Of a stretch of 64,000 nucleotides of DNA, positions 21,221 through 33,126 are shown piece after piece. The position numbers were made by a program, and so were the translations under genes. The DNA comes from Dimargaris cristalligena. Its lineage: Eukaryota; Kickxellomycota; Dimargaritomycetes; Dimargaritales; Dimargaritaceae. The stretch is taken from positions 124,001 through 188,000 of the forward strand of contig JANBQC010000001.1 in the NCBI GenBank assembly GCA_027576995.1, in the 5' to 3' direction. The notes under the pieces were generated by a model. The model ran no database searches. It worked only from the letters and a program-made list of their open reading frames with translations, and was not told the DNA's origin. Each line of letters begins with the position of its first letter. The stretch's first letter is position 1.

Positions 21221-23938
21221 ATGAAGCTCATCGGCAAATACCTTGAAAAGGATCGTTCGGGGTACATCACAATGTGCCCTGAGGAGGCCGAGGACATGTG
21301 GCACATTTACAATATTCTTCAGGTGGGCGATCTCGTCAAGGCCGGAACAGTTAGGTAAGACCCCCCTCCTAGTGTACAAGGGTGGTTTACCCTAACCCGC
21401 TACGCATTGCCCCAGGTTGCCCAAGCGAGGTACCCCTCCTCCCTTTCCACCCAACCTATTGACTTCTGGTTGGCCTACTATCTCACTTGCCCAGCGCAAG
21501 CGTATTTCCCCCATTATAGCTAGAGGGTCGACGTAGGGACTAACCACAACATTATTACATTCGGGATTCCTCATTGAATCCTTATTGACGGGGTCTTTTG
21601 CTCGCGCCAAACCGGAAACATACTAGACGTGTGACCACGGAAACCACCACAGGTTCGGTCGAAAGTTCGCGGGTTCGGATCAACTTAACCATCAAGGTCG
21701 AAGGGATCGATTTCGACTCACAAGCAGCCGCCCTTCATATCAATGGGCCCAATACCGAGGAAAACAAATATGTCAAGGTAAATAATATACCAACCTGGAA
21801 TGGGCCATATGCCTGAGCAATTTCTGTAGAGGGCAGATGGCCCCCAAAACTCAAGAGACAGGTGACCTCTGCTTTATCTTAGTTCATTTAGACTGGCGTG
21901 GTTTCCATATACATGCCTTTAACCCATTCTTACTAATTAGTGTATGTAATATTGGTATGCTTGTAAACTTAACGGCGGGGGACACCCATAACGGCTTTCG
22001 GGGGATAAAAGCTGGGCGCCTATCACACTCTGGACCTAGAGTTGAACCAGCGGTTCACCCTGGCTAAACCCGAGTGGGACACCTTTGCTCTCGAGAAGGT
22101 TCAGGAGGCCTGCGACGTAGCCCGGCGGGCGGATGTTGCGGCCATTGTCTTGCAAGAAGGTAATTTACCGCTGCCATACGTAGTCGATTTCCCCGGCCCT
22201 ATTACCTCTCGGCCTCCTCACTCATTTCGAATCGTATTTTTTTTTTACTATCGAATCAATGGTACATACTGTACTGCATTATTATTAGGTTTGGCCAATC
22301 TCTGCCTACTGACCGAACACATGACCCTTGTGCGACAGCGGATTGAAGTACCCGTACCCCGAAAGCGCAAGGGGTCGACCACCAACTACGAAAAGGTACG
22401 TTCACTGCCTATATGGTATTCACACACACACACTCTCTCTCTCTCTCTCTCCTCGTACTATGCGCCCCTTGGCCAACTACCCATGGTGTTTCATTGACTA
22501 CTACGGCAACTGGTTGTTTACCCGGTTATTGTATGACTGCACCATTGGCCCTCGCCATTGTTCATTTGCCATGTAGGGTCTCGCCCGTTTCTACGACCAA
22601 GTCTACCGAGCTCTTTTACTGCATATCGATTTTGGTTTAATCAAGGCCCTGATTATCGCTAGTCCCGGGTTCGTTAAGGTAGGTTTATTGCCAAGCTATC
22701 CCCGCCTGGTCTTGGATGTATATTCTAGCAAAGGGCCGGGCTATCCCGGATTGGTCTCGATCCACCATATGGTACTTCTTGCTCCGTAGCTCACTAATGC
22801 CTGTTCATTATTTCGTCACCATACACCACAGGACCAATTCATGGCCTACATGATGGATCAAGCCACTGTAAGTTGATCTGTTTGCTTCGTTAAATTAACC
22901 CCCCCCCCCGCGCGCGCAAACTATTAAGTATTCCCGAATATGCGCCCACTACTCTCTTCCCCAACCGACGCAGCCTGCCGTTCAACTAAGTTTAGCTAAC
23001 TTTGTTGAAGGAGAGGGTGATCTCTTTGTAAATTATTCCCAATTTCAATATTTGATAAACTAGAAAACCAATGAAAAGGTCCTGTTTGAAAACCGGGACA
23101 AGTTTCTGCTAATCCACTGCTCCAGTGGCCACAAACACGCCCTTCAAGAAGTTATGCAGGACCCCACCGTACGCAGCCGACTGGCCGACACCAAGGCCAC
23201 TCGAGAAATCCGGACTTTGGAAGACTTCTACAAGATGCTTAATGACGATGCCGACCGGGCATACTACGGCTACGAATATGTCGCCCGAGCGAACGAACAG
23301 GGTGCGGTGGACCGGCTACTCATAACGGACGAACTGTTTCGGTAAGTAGAGGATTGGTAGAATGGGAGGTTGCCTTGGTAGGCCTGAGGGTGTACTACGT
23401 GGCCAAGGAGATACCAGATATACATACATATATATATATACCTATTCAGTCAGCTAGCTTGCGGGCTATTGTTATGCACTTCCGCGTGTCACTAACCCTC
23501 GATATTCCTATATTGCCTCTGGAATAACAGGTCAAGCGACATCAAGACCCGGAAAAAATATATCGAACTGGTTGAACAGGTTCGGGCCAATGGTGGCAAG
23601 GTTCTAATCTTTTCTTCCCTCCATGTATCGGGTGAACGTAAGTTTAAAGCATTCAGTAACTATAACTAGACATCTTTATTGACCTTAGGCGAGGAGGCAT
23701 ATTTGTTCTACGGGCCGTCCCGCTCTCTCCGAACCCACTGACCTAGGCAATTCTTGACCGGGACCCACCCACAACCCCCATCTAACCTAGTTACTTCCTA
23801 TTGACCATACGGCTTGCTCCGAATAATCGGGGTATATATTTACCTGATGACTTAGAACTGGGTCAACTTACCGGGGTGGCAGCCGTTCTTAAATTCCCCC
23901 TCCCAGAACTGGACGTGGTCAGTGATGGTGAGCCTTAG
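21221..23938 (+). CDS. DOM34: Pelota/Dom34 ribosome rescue factor
   Basis: Nine exons (21221-21354, 21627-21777, 22012-22159, 22289-22395, 22577-22678, 22832-22867, 23064-23341, 23531-23637, 23856-23938) give 381 aa, the usual family length. The start [18 protein letters not shown] and following [11 protein letters not shown] are diagnostic. Later blocks are [74 protein letters not shown] and [11 protein letters not shown]. Dom34 is an eRF1-like protein without the GGQ loop. With the GTPase Hbs1 it enters the empty A site of stalled ribosomes and splits them for no-go and non-stop decay. This is the most intron-rich gene in the window, with a 36-nt exon 6. Confidence 0.96.
22421..22451. repeat. 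(CA)n(CT)n compound microsatellite
   Basis: About six CA units run directly into about nine CT units, inside DOM34 intron 4 upstream of its acceptor. Confidence 0.9.
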
Positions 23939-24803
23939 CAGGCCTTTTACGGCTGGCGCTATTTCCATCAGACAAGAACTCGGGGGCGTAGTCAATATCC
24001 TACTGATTATACGTCGAGACGGGCGTCCAACCCATTTACATATATATATACCCTCCACCCCATATCTGACCAACCGATGTCGATGGCTAGCTAAGGGATA
24101 TGCTCGTAGCCTGGTTAACTCTCAGCTGAAGACCTATTATAGATGCAGTGGGTTATATTTTTATAATAAATCCGATTGGGTACTAGAATACTTGATGGGT
24201 ATATGTGAATGAGTGGGTTTAGTCAAATTAGCGTAGTTGTTGGGTAGATGATGATTTGAGTCAAGAATACCTCCATGAAACTCCACTCCAACAATCCCGT
24301 CGTCTAGAGTATTGTAATGACTGTGCGAATTGTAGTGGGTTAGCTATTTTGTAGAGGGGAAGAGGCTTGCTTGGACTTGATTTGATTAGAAATAAGTACG
24401 CCTTATTACCTGTAGTCTACTAGATAGTCTGGTCGATAAAAGGATAGACTCACAGCTAAACCCAATAACCCCAGCATAGCTGCTTGCTAAGCCAACGTTT
24501 GTCAGCGCTGATCCCCTGAGTCAGCCCAGTCCCCATTGGAATTACTCAGCGACTGCACTGTTGTTGGCCAATCACCGCTAGTCCACCGTTTCGTATCGTA
24601 CCCCCCACATATATAAAGACCCCACGATGGCTGACGCTGCCCCATACACTCTATTAATCACCAGGCAAAAGCCCCTGTTCTTCCATCTATCCAATCGTTA
24701 CCCCGAATTGTATTTACTACACATTACCCTTGGAAATCATCTTTATCCAGCCTACCGTTTTTCAACTTGATTACTTCGTCAACAGTTGCTTAGCCTGCTC
24801 ACC
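23939..24803. other. Intergenic region upstream of dioxygenase-family gene
   Basis: The DOM34 3' flank followed by the promoter and leader of the next gene, including a clear TATA element. No other coding sequence is supported. Confidence 0.5.
24610..24617 (+). promoter_or_regulatory. TATA box of dioxygenase-family gene
   Basis: TATATAAA lies about 190 bp upstream of the ATG at 24804, followed by a C/T-rich leader. Confidence 0.5.
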
Positions 24804-25193
24804 ATGGACTCCAACGGCGAATATCCTAAGCGCTTCCCCGCCCCTATCCAGGCGTATGATATCCACGTCTATTTCTACCAAACCGACCCGGAGCAGGTTA
24901 CAAGTATCCAAGAGCTGCACCGGCTCCTAGGCCGAACCTTTCCTAAACTCCAGCTATTCCCCATCTGCCAGCGACCAGTAGGCCCCCATGTCACGGGGAT
25001 GTTCCAGGGAATACTAACCACCCCGGCCGAGTTTGGCGTGGTGGTGCCCTGGCTAACGCTGAACCGCCGGGGGCACTCTATTTTGGTCCACCCCCATACT
25101 GGAGACGAACTGCGGGACCACGGGCCCAATGCTATCTGGCTAGGTGACCGACTGCCCATCAATTTCTCCATCTTGGAACGTTTCGCACACTAG
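24804..25193 (+). CDS. DOPA 4,5-dioxygenase family protein
   Basis: A single exon of 129 aa. It matches the small DOPA_dioxygen (PF08883-type) family by order of motifs: YDIHVYFYQ (His21), GPHVTGMF (His62), and HSILVHPHTGDELRDHG (His91, 96, 98, 106). These histidines are the likely metal ligands. In plants and basidiomycete pigment pathways relatives open the DOPA ring for betalain pigments. Many family members in bacteria and fungi have no known substrate, and no pigment genes lie nearby, so the substrate is unknown. Start is the ATG at 24804; upstream in-frame codons are non-ATG. Confidence 0.85.
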   Translation: MDSNGEYPKRFPAPIQAYDIHVYFYQTDPEQVTSIQELHRLLGRTFPKLQLFPICQRPVGPHVTGMFQGILTTPAEFGVVVPWLTLNRRGHSILVHPHTGDELRDHGPNAIWLGDRLPINFSILERFAH

Positions 25194-25347
25194 GTACCGC
25201 TCTGCATGTGGGCCATTAGTGCGCGAGGAAGTCCGACAGCTGTCGTTGGCTCTAGTTGAATTATTCCAGAAAGTCTATTTATTAAACACTCCATTAAAAC
25301 CCGTTTAACAGTATATAAAATAAGGAGCCGGGCAAGTCAAGAGGAAA

Positions 25348-26088
25348 TTACAGGGCCAGGGGCGAGTGGTCTAATACCAAAACATCGGCCATGAAGTGCT
25401 CGTGAATTTCGAAATAGACCCCCTCGCAGCTCAACGAATACAGCCGCCAGAATGACTGGTCGGGCAATTGCCCCACTTTCAGCAATCGAAAATCGGGCAC
25501 GATTTTGGCATAGTGGAACACCTGACCAATGCCCACCCCTTTGGTGATTAGCAGGTCTTTGAAGCGACTATCGGTGACTGCAATCTTGGACTGGGCGACA
25601 CACAGAATGCGGTCGCCGATCTTCAGCTGAACTTCCCGGTTGAACAATAGGGCTCCGGCGGGCTCAGTATACGATTCCATAAAGACCGCAGGCTTTCCTA
25701 GAACAGGCTCGTTTCTTATTACCTTAATGGTGACCGCCTGGTTGTGGTAGGAACTATATACCAGGGGGCGTTGGTGATGGAACAGGCGCACCAGACTAGC
25801 ATTAGCACAATTTACTCATACTAGGAGGGGGGGAGAGAGATTCACAACAACCATGATTGTCCTCGATTGGGGAAATAAAACAGCCCGTAACACGTACCTG
25901 AGGATCCGCTGCACAGTTCCATTGGCCCATAGAAGGACGCGTTGCCAGCCAGTAGTGAAACCGGTCTCGCTCAAAAGGCATTGGGAGCCATTCCTAATGG
26001 TGCCCTCACCGCGATCGGCGGGAACGGTAATAATCTTGCCCTTAGTGGGTGAGGCCAAGGCTGGTGGGGAGCATTCACCGGTAGACAT
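25348..26088 (-). CDS. UbiC/DUF98-like (chorismate-lyase fold) protein
   Basis: Two exons on the minus strand, 26088-25898 and 25795-25348, give 212 aa. The junction (AG|T, GTACGT donor) is in frame. The order of elements fits the chorismate lyase-like fold: QRVLLWANGTVQRILS, LLFNREVQLKIGDR with Arg117, a CVAQSKIAV strand, LLITKGVGIGQVF, FWRLYSL and YFEIHEHF with Glu196. In UbiC the equivalent Arg and Glu bind and cleave chorismate to 4-hydroxybenzoate, the ubiquinone ring precursor. No organelle presequence is obvious. DUF98 relatives occur in archaea and protists, mostly uncharacterised. Catalysis is inference; a non-enzymatic ligand-binding role is possible. Confidence 0.65.
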
Positions 26089-26274
26089 GGTCGCTGGTAG
26101 GATACTAGACTAAACGAGTAAAGCGGGTGCGGCGGGGGAGAATACAAATAATAGGCACTATTACGGCGGTACGGGACGCAAAGAACCGAAAGTAAACCAG
26201 GGTCGGTGAGGTACTAGAACCAGGCCAGCCCAAAGTAGTTGGACCCCGCCCCAGAAAAATGCGGGGAGAGGTCA

Positions 26275-26282
26275 TTTATATA
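26275..26282 (-). promoter_or_regulatory. TATA box, minus strand
   Basis: TATATAAA on the minus strand lies about 190 bp upstream of the UbiC-like ATG (26088), the same spacing as in the neighbouring dioxygenase-family gene. Confidence 0.45.
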
Positions 26283-26735
26283 CAACCCAGACCAGAGCAA
26301 AACAAATCACAAGCAGTAAGTAACCTAGCCCACACAACATCCCACTGGGGACTGTACCTGGCTACCAATAGCAAAGCTGTGCCCCCATCAAGATGGTGAG
26401 GAGGAAGAGGTTTGGACGCTTCCCCGACTTCAATCGCGGGAATTTGTATCCAAGCCAGGGTAAGGAATTGGAGCAGTACACGTCACCACCACCTGGTATA
26501 TTATGAGACGGACAAGGGGGATAAACTGCCACTGGCCTGGCCCAAATTACCGAATTAGGGTTAGTAGAATGCTAGGGGGCAAATATGGAGCAAAATTAGG
26601 TGAGATTAAAATCAGGAAACCCCTGGTTATAATAGAAGGGGTCACAAGGACTAGGCTACTGCTGGGGGAATGGCGGGCAACAACAACAACTTTCTACAAG
26701 GGATTATTTATCCGTTGTCGGCAATAAACACCTAC

Positions 26736-27186
26736 CTTGCGTTGCTTCACATGTTTAAGAGATGCCGCCCTTGGCTGGGAGCTCGACTTGGGGGGGTTCG
26801 TTAAGTACTTGGCCAAATGACTGCGGCCATTGTTGTGACACCTGTGCCGCCATCTTGGGCCTTATACGGTGAATCCAAGAAATGGGGGCATATGTGGGCC
26901 GGCGGAGAGAGGTTGCTGTGGGTTCTACAATTGGGTCCAAAGGGCGGAATTAAATCCGCCATTCATTGTCGGTGATGCGTGAAGAGAGACCCTAGTCCCA
27001 ATTTTTTAATTCATTGGATTTACAGCAATTATTATAAACGCTCGGCTACGGACCAATATGCCCCTACAGTCTCCCACGGAGGACTAACTATCGAACGAAT
27101 TCTATCATTGGAAAAGAAATAGCGGCTATACTGCTAAGGGTTTCCCTAGACTGTTGGTATGGTCGGCAGCCCAAAGGAGCGGCCAT
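26736..27186 (-). CDS. Tentative 5' exons of a small unknown protein
   Basis: Minus-strand exon A (27186-27089) starts with ATG and ends at donor GTTAGT in phase 2. Exon B (26820-26736) begins after CGCAG, ends at donor GTAGGT, and encodes a basic segment (HLAKYLTNPPKSSSQP, then RAASLKHVKQRK). Together they give 61 aa with matching phases. The 3' end is unresolved because at least three acceptors between 26500 and 26600 leave open frames. No family is recognised, and chance assembly is quite possible. Confidence 0.22.
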
Positions 27187-27754
27187 AGAAAGCCCCGGCC
27201 AGATCGATTAGCCTGTCGGGCTTTGAACAGATCGGGGCAAGTATTCGCAGTGGATAAATCCGGTGGCACCTGCAATCGGAGAAGCACAGGCCATAATCCA
27301 AGTTGGGTCGGTATGATAATTAATTAGACCGTCGACTGGGTCCCAACATATACTATCACGGTGTTGGTGGTGCATTCACTGTCAACTATACTTACCCAAG
27401 TCAGGGAATCTCGGGGACCTGTCCTTGAATGACTATGGCAACCTATTATAGCCAGCGTCCGGAAAAGAAAGGCGGTGGAGGGAAAGACCATTTAATGATG
27501 TTGGGAAATAAAAGAAAAGTACAAGTGGATTTGGTAGGACTCAACGATAAAAGAAGGGGAAAGAAACGCCGCAATTAAATGGGTTGAAACGCTCTCCCAC
27601 GAGCGGCCAACATAACCAACATTCAGCTTGGACCAAAATGAAATAAGGCGCACGGTCCGCTGCAAACGAGAAGGCCAAACATGATTAAAACGAAGCCAGT
27701 CGGTCGAAGGGACTCCAGGGGAGAGGCGTTGCATCCGACGTGGCATCAATCTGT

Positions 27755-28670
27755 CTAGTCTCGCTCCACAATACGCTGTAGTTCGAGGTCGATCTCTTCT
27801 TCGGTTAGCACCCGGAACTCGGGACGGTCCCGGCTGACCACCGCCACTTCGATTTCGGATTTCTTGAAATTAGTAGCTAAAACGGACGATAGCGTGGTGA
27901 TGGCCATTTCCAGGGTGTCTTCCTGATTCAGGGTGGGTTCCTGCTTGAGCTTCTTTTCCAGGTGATTAAAGGCCTCTTGATGTTTAGCCCCTGCGGAAGT
28001 GGCCGTGTAGCCCACGTAGTAGCCGGCGGGGTCGCACTTGAAGAGCTGGGGGCCCATTTCTTCGTCGAACCCGATCAAAATCATGGCGACGCCCAGGGGA
28101 CGCATGGCAGCGTGCTGGGTGTAGACTTGATTGATGTTGGCCATACGCTTAGCCAGCATGTCGGCGGGGATCTCGTAGCCATACTTGTAGCGGAACTCGG
28201 CGGCCTCCTGGCGGGCGCGAGTGACTTGGGCGCGGGCGTCGGCGGTCAAACCAGTCATGACGCAGCCAATATGTTGAGTCAGGGCGAATAAATGGGTAAC
28301 GGATTTGCTGTCGAGGAGCTGGTCGGGAACCTTCTTCTGGGTGACTACCACAACGCTGTCCTGGCCCCGGACGCCGACGCTGGTGAGGCCGGAGTTGGAA
28401 ATGGCCTTGAAGGCGTACTCTATTTACAGGAATGGGGGAGGTATAGGCAGGCATGGCAAATCAACAACAGTGGGTAGGGCGGGGCCTGAATAAGCGGACA
28501 TCCGAGGGCGTACATATTATCTGGGGTAGAGCTCCAGCCTCGCCTGAGCAATCAGCAGGGGCCGAATCCGAGAGAATGGCGGAGAAGTGCTTACCCACTT
28601 GGTACAGACGGCCTTCGGGCGAGAATATGGTGATGTGCCGATCATAACCGGAATTGTTGCGGCTGCTCAT
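27755..28670 (-). CDS. SCL1: 20S proteasome subunit alpha type 1 (PSMA6/Scl1)
   Basis: Two exons on the minus strand, 28670-28595 and 28419-27755, give 246 aa, exactly the human PSMA6 length. The alpha-subunit N-terminal signature [18 protein letters not shown] continues across the intron as EYAFKAI. Further family blocks are [60 protein letters not shown] and [13 protein letters not shown]. It is a structural, non-catalytic ring subunit of the 20S core that helps form the gate. It lies head to head with the DnaJ gene. The intron splits the conserved YQV/EYA motif (phase 1). Confidence 0.97.
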
Positions 28671-29538
28671 GGTGACGGGTGGAGGGGGGGATATGGCGCG
28701 AAGGGGGAGGGGGGTAAAAGAACTGGAATCGGGAATACTCCAGGAAGTGGATGAAATAAGAAGGGTCAGATGGTGGAAAGAGAATTGGGGGAATGCTCAG
28801 ATAAGTCAAGATGAGGGCTAGTAGAGTATAGTAACGGTAAGCAGGCCTAGGGAGTTGGAACGAGCTGACAAATAAGAGTGGCCTATACCACTACCACTAC
28901 CACTACTAATAGTCAAGGTCAAAGGGGCCACATATGGGGAGGTGGGATATATGCCTGCAACAAGCTCTGCAGAAGATACGAGGGGGAATCTGGATATAAT
29001 AATCTCATGTAACCTCTCCTTTTATAAATACAATCTAAGGGCCTGCTGTATCCAAGTTACTTATATATATATATATGTATATATTCCTTTATACCATTTC
29101 TTATCGATATATGCTCTGTGAGGAAAGAGTGTAGTAAGAAAGACCTCTCCTCCTCACAAGAAGTACGCCGTCGTGGGTCACGCTGGTTCTCTCCTCTATA
29201 TATGCGCCTGAAGGGGAGGGGCGGCAACTACGTAGAGGTTGGTTTGACGCCCAATTACCTGACCACTCTTCTTTTCTTTTCCACTCTCTCTTTCTCTTCA
29301 TTGATTCGGTTGTTATTATTTTTCCTTCTGTTCGGAACCTCTCCATACCAGCCGGCATTGGTTAGACTCTCTCTGTACCAGGCGCCAAGACTCAGTGTAC
29401 TGCTCCCTCCCCTCCCGTCTCCAGCGCCTATAGGCACACACACATACACACCCCTCCTCCCCTTCGCTATTCCCTTTAGACTACCCGCCGCCCCGTGCGT
29501 TACATATTTCGGAATTTCCAACCACCTTGTACGGCGCC
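28671..29538. other. Divergent promoter between proteasome alpha1 and DnaJ genes
   Basis: An 868-bp head-to-head interval. It contains a CCACTACCACTACCACTA repeat near 28890, a TATATATATATATG run at 29063-29076, and a C/T-rich leader before the DnaJ ATG. No gene was recognised. Confidence 0.45.
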
Positions 29539-30948
29539 ATGTTCTCGTTTAGCGGCAATAAACGGTCTGACAAGCCCGCCATTGCGTCCCGCAAGCCCCA
29601 GTATGCCACTACGGGCTGCCCGTCGTGCCAGCAATTCCTCGAATTCGCCCTTCCCCCAGCCCAACCCGATGACGCCACCATCGTTAATATCCGCTGCTAC
29701 CACTGCCAGTGTGTGTTCGAGGTTGACCTCAAAATGGTCCCCACCTGGTGCCCCACCGAAGCCCCCCCTTCCACCTCGTCTCCGCCGACCCCCTCGAGGG
29801 CAACTGAGCAATTCTCCTCCCAACGCCGGATAGGCACCGACGACAGCCCCCTTGAAACGGAATACTACGAGCTACTGGGGGTTTCGGTCACGGCCTCGGC
29901 CGGTGAAATCAAAAAACAATACTACAAGCTGGCCATGCAATACCATCCCGACAAGAACCCCGCGCCCGAGGCTCAGGACAAATTCAAGAAAATTTCCGAA
30001 GCCTACCAGATTCTCTCCGACCCCCAGCTGCGCAAGCGTTACAATGAATTTGGCTCCAACCGGTCGGTGCAGCCCGAAGGCGGTTTCATGGACCCCTCGG
30101 TGTTCTTCACCCAGTGCTTCGGCGGTGAACGGTTCGCCGATTTGATTGGCGAAATTTCCTTCGCCAAGGAGTTCAAGGACATTATGATGGAGGAGGCCGC
30201 CGCGGGAGGGGAAGCCACCCCGCCCGAGGAAGCTACCCAACGCATCGATACCTCCCCCGTCCCCGGCAAAGGAGGCGCCCCCGCTAAGCCGGTCCTCAGC
30301 GAAGAAGAGAAGGCCGCCAAGAAAAAGAAGGACCAGGCCCGCCAGGAACAGCGCGAGGCGGCCCACGAGGAGCGAGTGTCCAAGCTGGTCGAGAACCTGA
30401 AGCGCAAGCTATGCCTGTATACCGAAACGGAGTGCGACGCCCGCGCCCTCCGGGCCTTCCAGGAACTCATGGAAGTCGAGGCCAACGAACTGAAATTGGA
30501 ATCGTACGGAGTGGAACTCCTACATGCCATCGGCTACGTCTACTCTTACAAGGCCCGGCAGTTCCTGCAGCGCACTGATTTGTTCGGTCTGCGTTCGTTT
30601 ATCCATAATGTCCAAGACACCGGCCATCGTATCGGGGGCACCTACTCCACCATCCGTTCCGCCGTTGACCTTCAGCGCACCTACGAGGAGTTAGAGGCCG
30701 CCGACCAGAAGGGGTTCACCCCCGAACAGAAGCGGGAGCTGGAGGAGCTGGCGGCCCGCAAGGGTCTCGAGGCCATGTGGAAGGGGTCCAAGTTGGACAT
30801 TGAGAATGTGCTGCGGGATGTCTGCGAACGCACTCTTAATGAAAAGGGCATCGACAAGGCCCTGGCCAAGAAGCGCGCTACTGCTCTCAAGGTAGTGGGT
30901 GACACCTACCAAAACGTGAAGCCGGATCCCGAGGACGTCAAACCCTAA
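29539..30948 (+). CDS. J-domain co-chaperone, CAJ1/DJP1 (DnaJ-X) type, with N-terminal zinc ribbon
   Basis: A single exon of 469 aa from ATG 29539. The N-terminus has two CxxC pairs (Cys27/30 and Cys53/56, the latter in [10 protein letters not shown]), a likely zinc ribbon. The J domain (about 111-175) contains YYELLGV, and HPD at 136-138 stimulates Hsp70 ATPase. A DnaJ-X domain follows ([21 protein letters not shown]), then Lys/Glu-rich coiled coil and helices. Yeast Djp1 and Caj1 share the J plus DnaJ-X layout; Djp1 aids peroxisomal and ER-to-mitochondria protein delivery. The N-terminal ribbon is not part of yeast Djp1/Caj1 and is the odd feature. Confidence 0.9.
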   Translation: MFSFSGNKRSDKPAIASRKPQYATTGCPSCQQFLEFALPPAQPDDATIVNIRCYHCQCVFEVDLKMVPTWCPTEAPPSTSSPPTPSRATEQFSSQRRIGTDDSPLETEYYELLGVSVTASAGEIKKQYYKLAMQYHPDKNPAPEAQDKFKKISEAYQILSDPQLRKRYNEFGSNRSVQPEGGFMDPSVFFTQCFGGERFADLIGEISFAKEFKDIMMEEAAAGGEATPPEEATQRIDTSPVPGKGGAPAKPVLSEEEKAAKKKKDQARQEQREAAHEERVSKLVENLKRKLCLYTETECDARALRAFQELMEVEANELKLESYGVELLHAIGYVYSYKARQFLQRTDLFGLRSFIHNVQDTGHRIGGTYSTIRSAVDLQRTYEELEAADQKGFTPEQKRELEELAARKGLEAMWKGSKLDIENVLRDVCERTLNEKGIDKALAKKRATALKVVGDTYQNVKPDPEDVKP

Positions 30949-31856
30949 CTAGCCCCCACCGAGTTGGGGAAACTTACTTGGAGAGATTGTAGTGGCTTTA
31001 CGGAACCCCGATGTGTTGCTGCACTTTAATGATGTTTGAAATATAGGTTCTCTTTTATTATTTTTGCCACGCGTGGATGCCTCCGACTTGAAGGGGGGGA
31101 GTCTTGCGCCAGCGGTGTAGTCATTTCTTATTCAGTTCTATCCCCCCTCGTTTTGAGCTTTCATCCATTTCACCTACCATCTATATACAAGCCTAATATT
31201 AAAAATATACCCCCCTCTCACTTTCCCGTATTGTGGCTGAGATGCTCCGGCATAGCTGAGCCAGTATGGTTTAATGGTTGGCAGCGGTCCAAACACAACG
31301 TAGATTTGGAATGGGCACAACCCCTTCCTTCCCCCCCTTAAGCCTTCTCTCGTATCGCTTGATTCCTGGCTAATTCCAAAATCGATTAATCTCTCCACTC
31401 ACCGTACCATCGCCATCTAAATATTATCTAAGATTACGTGGCAACCCTCCGGCTGCAAATAGACGGGGCCTTTCCCAATAACCACCATTATCTATTTGTT
31501 TGTGTATATTTACAATAGGGGGGTCAGCAATGGGCGCAAATTGGCGGGAAATGTCGACCTTGTTTCACAACTACTCCCAATAATCTAGCTAGGTCAACTG
31601 CATGAGGATTAGTGGCAGTACTATACTCCCAGTACAAGAGACAACCCAACAATTGCCCAAATCAGCCAGGGAAGGGGAATCCCGAAAAACATAGTTCGGT
31701 CCAATATAATAAGGCCATGGTGCATTTCATTTTATTTTAGCACCACACGGGTGGAAAACGACGAACGCGAACCAGGAGAGAACAGGCTAATATTAGGCAA
31801 GAATCCGATTGTACAGCAGAAAGAATCGACGGGGACAAATGGTGTCGCGGGGCGAG
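30949..31856. other. Convergent intergenic region
   Basis: Lies between the DnaJ and RPL12 3' ends. Only short unsupported ORFs (31036-31341 among them) and AT-rich sequence were seen. Confidence 0.45.
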
Positions 31857-32360
31857 TTACTCTTCGGGCACTTCGAATTCACCCTCCTCGATCTGGTCGC
31901 TGACGTCCTTGGGGCTCTGGCCATCGACGGTGCAGCCCACCGAGAAGCAGGTTCCCAGAATCTCCTTGACGGTACCCTTGAGTTCGCGGGCCATGGACTT
32001 GTCGGCCTCACGCATCTTGCGGGCAATGTCGACGATTTCGTCAAAGGGAATGTTACCGCTGTGCTTGATGTTCTTCTCCTTCTTGCGGTCACGGAGGGGC
32101 TCCTTCAGGGCCCGGATGACCATGGAGGAGGCAGAGGGCACGACGGAGACGGCAGCCTGACGGTTCTGGATGGTCAGCTGGACGGTGATGCGCAGACCCT
32201 TCCACTCCTGGGTGGCCTTGGCGATGTCTTCACCAATCTTCTTGGGGGACAGACCGAGGGGACCGATCTTGGGGGCGAGGGCGGACGAGTTACCGACCTC
32301 ACCACCGGTGGTCCGGAGGGTGATGATCTTGATTTCGGTGGGGTCGAACTTGGGAGGCAT
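31857..32360 (-). CDS. RPL12: 60S ribosomal protein uL11 (RPL12)
   Basis: A single exon of 167 aa on the minus strand. [55 protein letters not shown] and the C-terminal [12 protein letters not shown] are uL11 hallmarks. The protein binds 28S rRNA at the GTPase-associated centre with the P-stalk. Gln and Lys positions of the N-terminal domain are intact and length is normal (165 aa in yeast). It is intronless from the ATG onward. Sequence 32361-32700 upstream would be its promoter. Confidence 0.97.
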   Translation of the reverse strand: MPPKFDPTEIKIITLRTTGGEVGNSSALAPKIGPLGLSPKKIGEDIAKATQEWKGLRITVQLTIQNRQAAVSVVPSASSMVIRALKEPLRDRKKEKNIKHSGNIPFDEIVDIARKMREADKSMARELKGTVKEILGTCFSVGCTVDGQSPKDVSDQIEEGEFEVPEE

Positions 32361-33126
32361 GGTGACAGATGGATGGATGGATGAACGGCCGGATGGATAA
32401 CTCGATAGGAGGGGTGTAATACACGAGGGTTACGAAGCAGTGGCAACTGACAAGAGAGGCCGACCGATGGATTCGTCACTGGTGAACAGTGTGGGGATGT
32501 GGAAATAACCAAAGAGGAAGTCTGCGGGAGGGCGCGGGGGAACCGGTGGTTTAAAGGAGTTAGATGTGCTTTCCCTGGCCAGGCATTAGGAGGGTTGTTG
32601 TTGGAGGATGGTGAGGTTTTTTGGTGGCCACTACTAAAACCACTACTATTACTACTACTGGTGGTGGCAGCTCTTCTGTGCTGTGCTGTGGGGCTAGCTT
32701 GACTATACAACACAGTATTTTGGCCCTTCCAAGAAAGGAGAGTCTGTGTCTGGTTGATTACAAGTCAGGTGACTTTTATTTTTCTACTTAGCACCCCCCC
32801 GCCAAGTAGAAATGATGAATTAGTTACAGCACCCACCCAAAACCACCACCAGCCACTACCAATCTCAAGGGTTGGCAGGAGGTTAGGGTAACCGAAACTG
32901 TTGGACGATTTTCCCTGCCTAAGTTCTCCAAGTCTAGCTGCATTCGCTTAAACGACTTCGACTCGCTTGCCCAGTTTTTGCCTGATTGACCATATCCCCC
33001 CAGCTCCGGTTTAAAAAAAATCCAGAGCCTCTCCATAACGGGTCTTATTACCACCCCTCCCTCTGCAAGCCTCGTCGTTTGATTCCGTCATTTCTGGCTC
33101 TACACTTTATTTCCCTCTTCTGCAAC
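32361..33126. other. Divergent promoter between RPL12 and EIF1AD
   Basis: A 766-bp head-to-head interval. Near RPL12 it has a GGATGGATGGATGAACGG stretch, and around 32640 a CTACTATTACTACTACTG trinucleotide-rich stretch. No gene was recognised. Confidence 0.45.

Larger units (their letters stand above)
26089..27754. other. 1.7-kb region without a recognised gene
   Basis: Apart from the promoter of the UbiC-like gene, nothing here is recognised. The minus strand carries several consensus-like donors (GTAAGT at 27396-27391, GTTAGT at 27088-27083, GTAGGT at 26735-26730), which suggests a spliced transcript; a tentative exon pair is listed separately. An AT-rich 3' flank of the proteasome gene occupies about 27490-27754. 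Confidence 0.4.
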
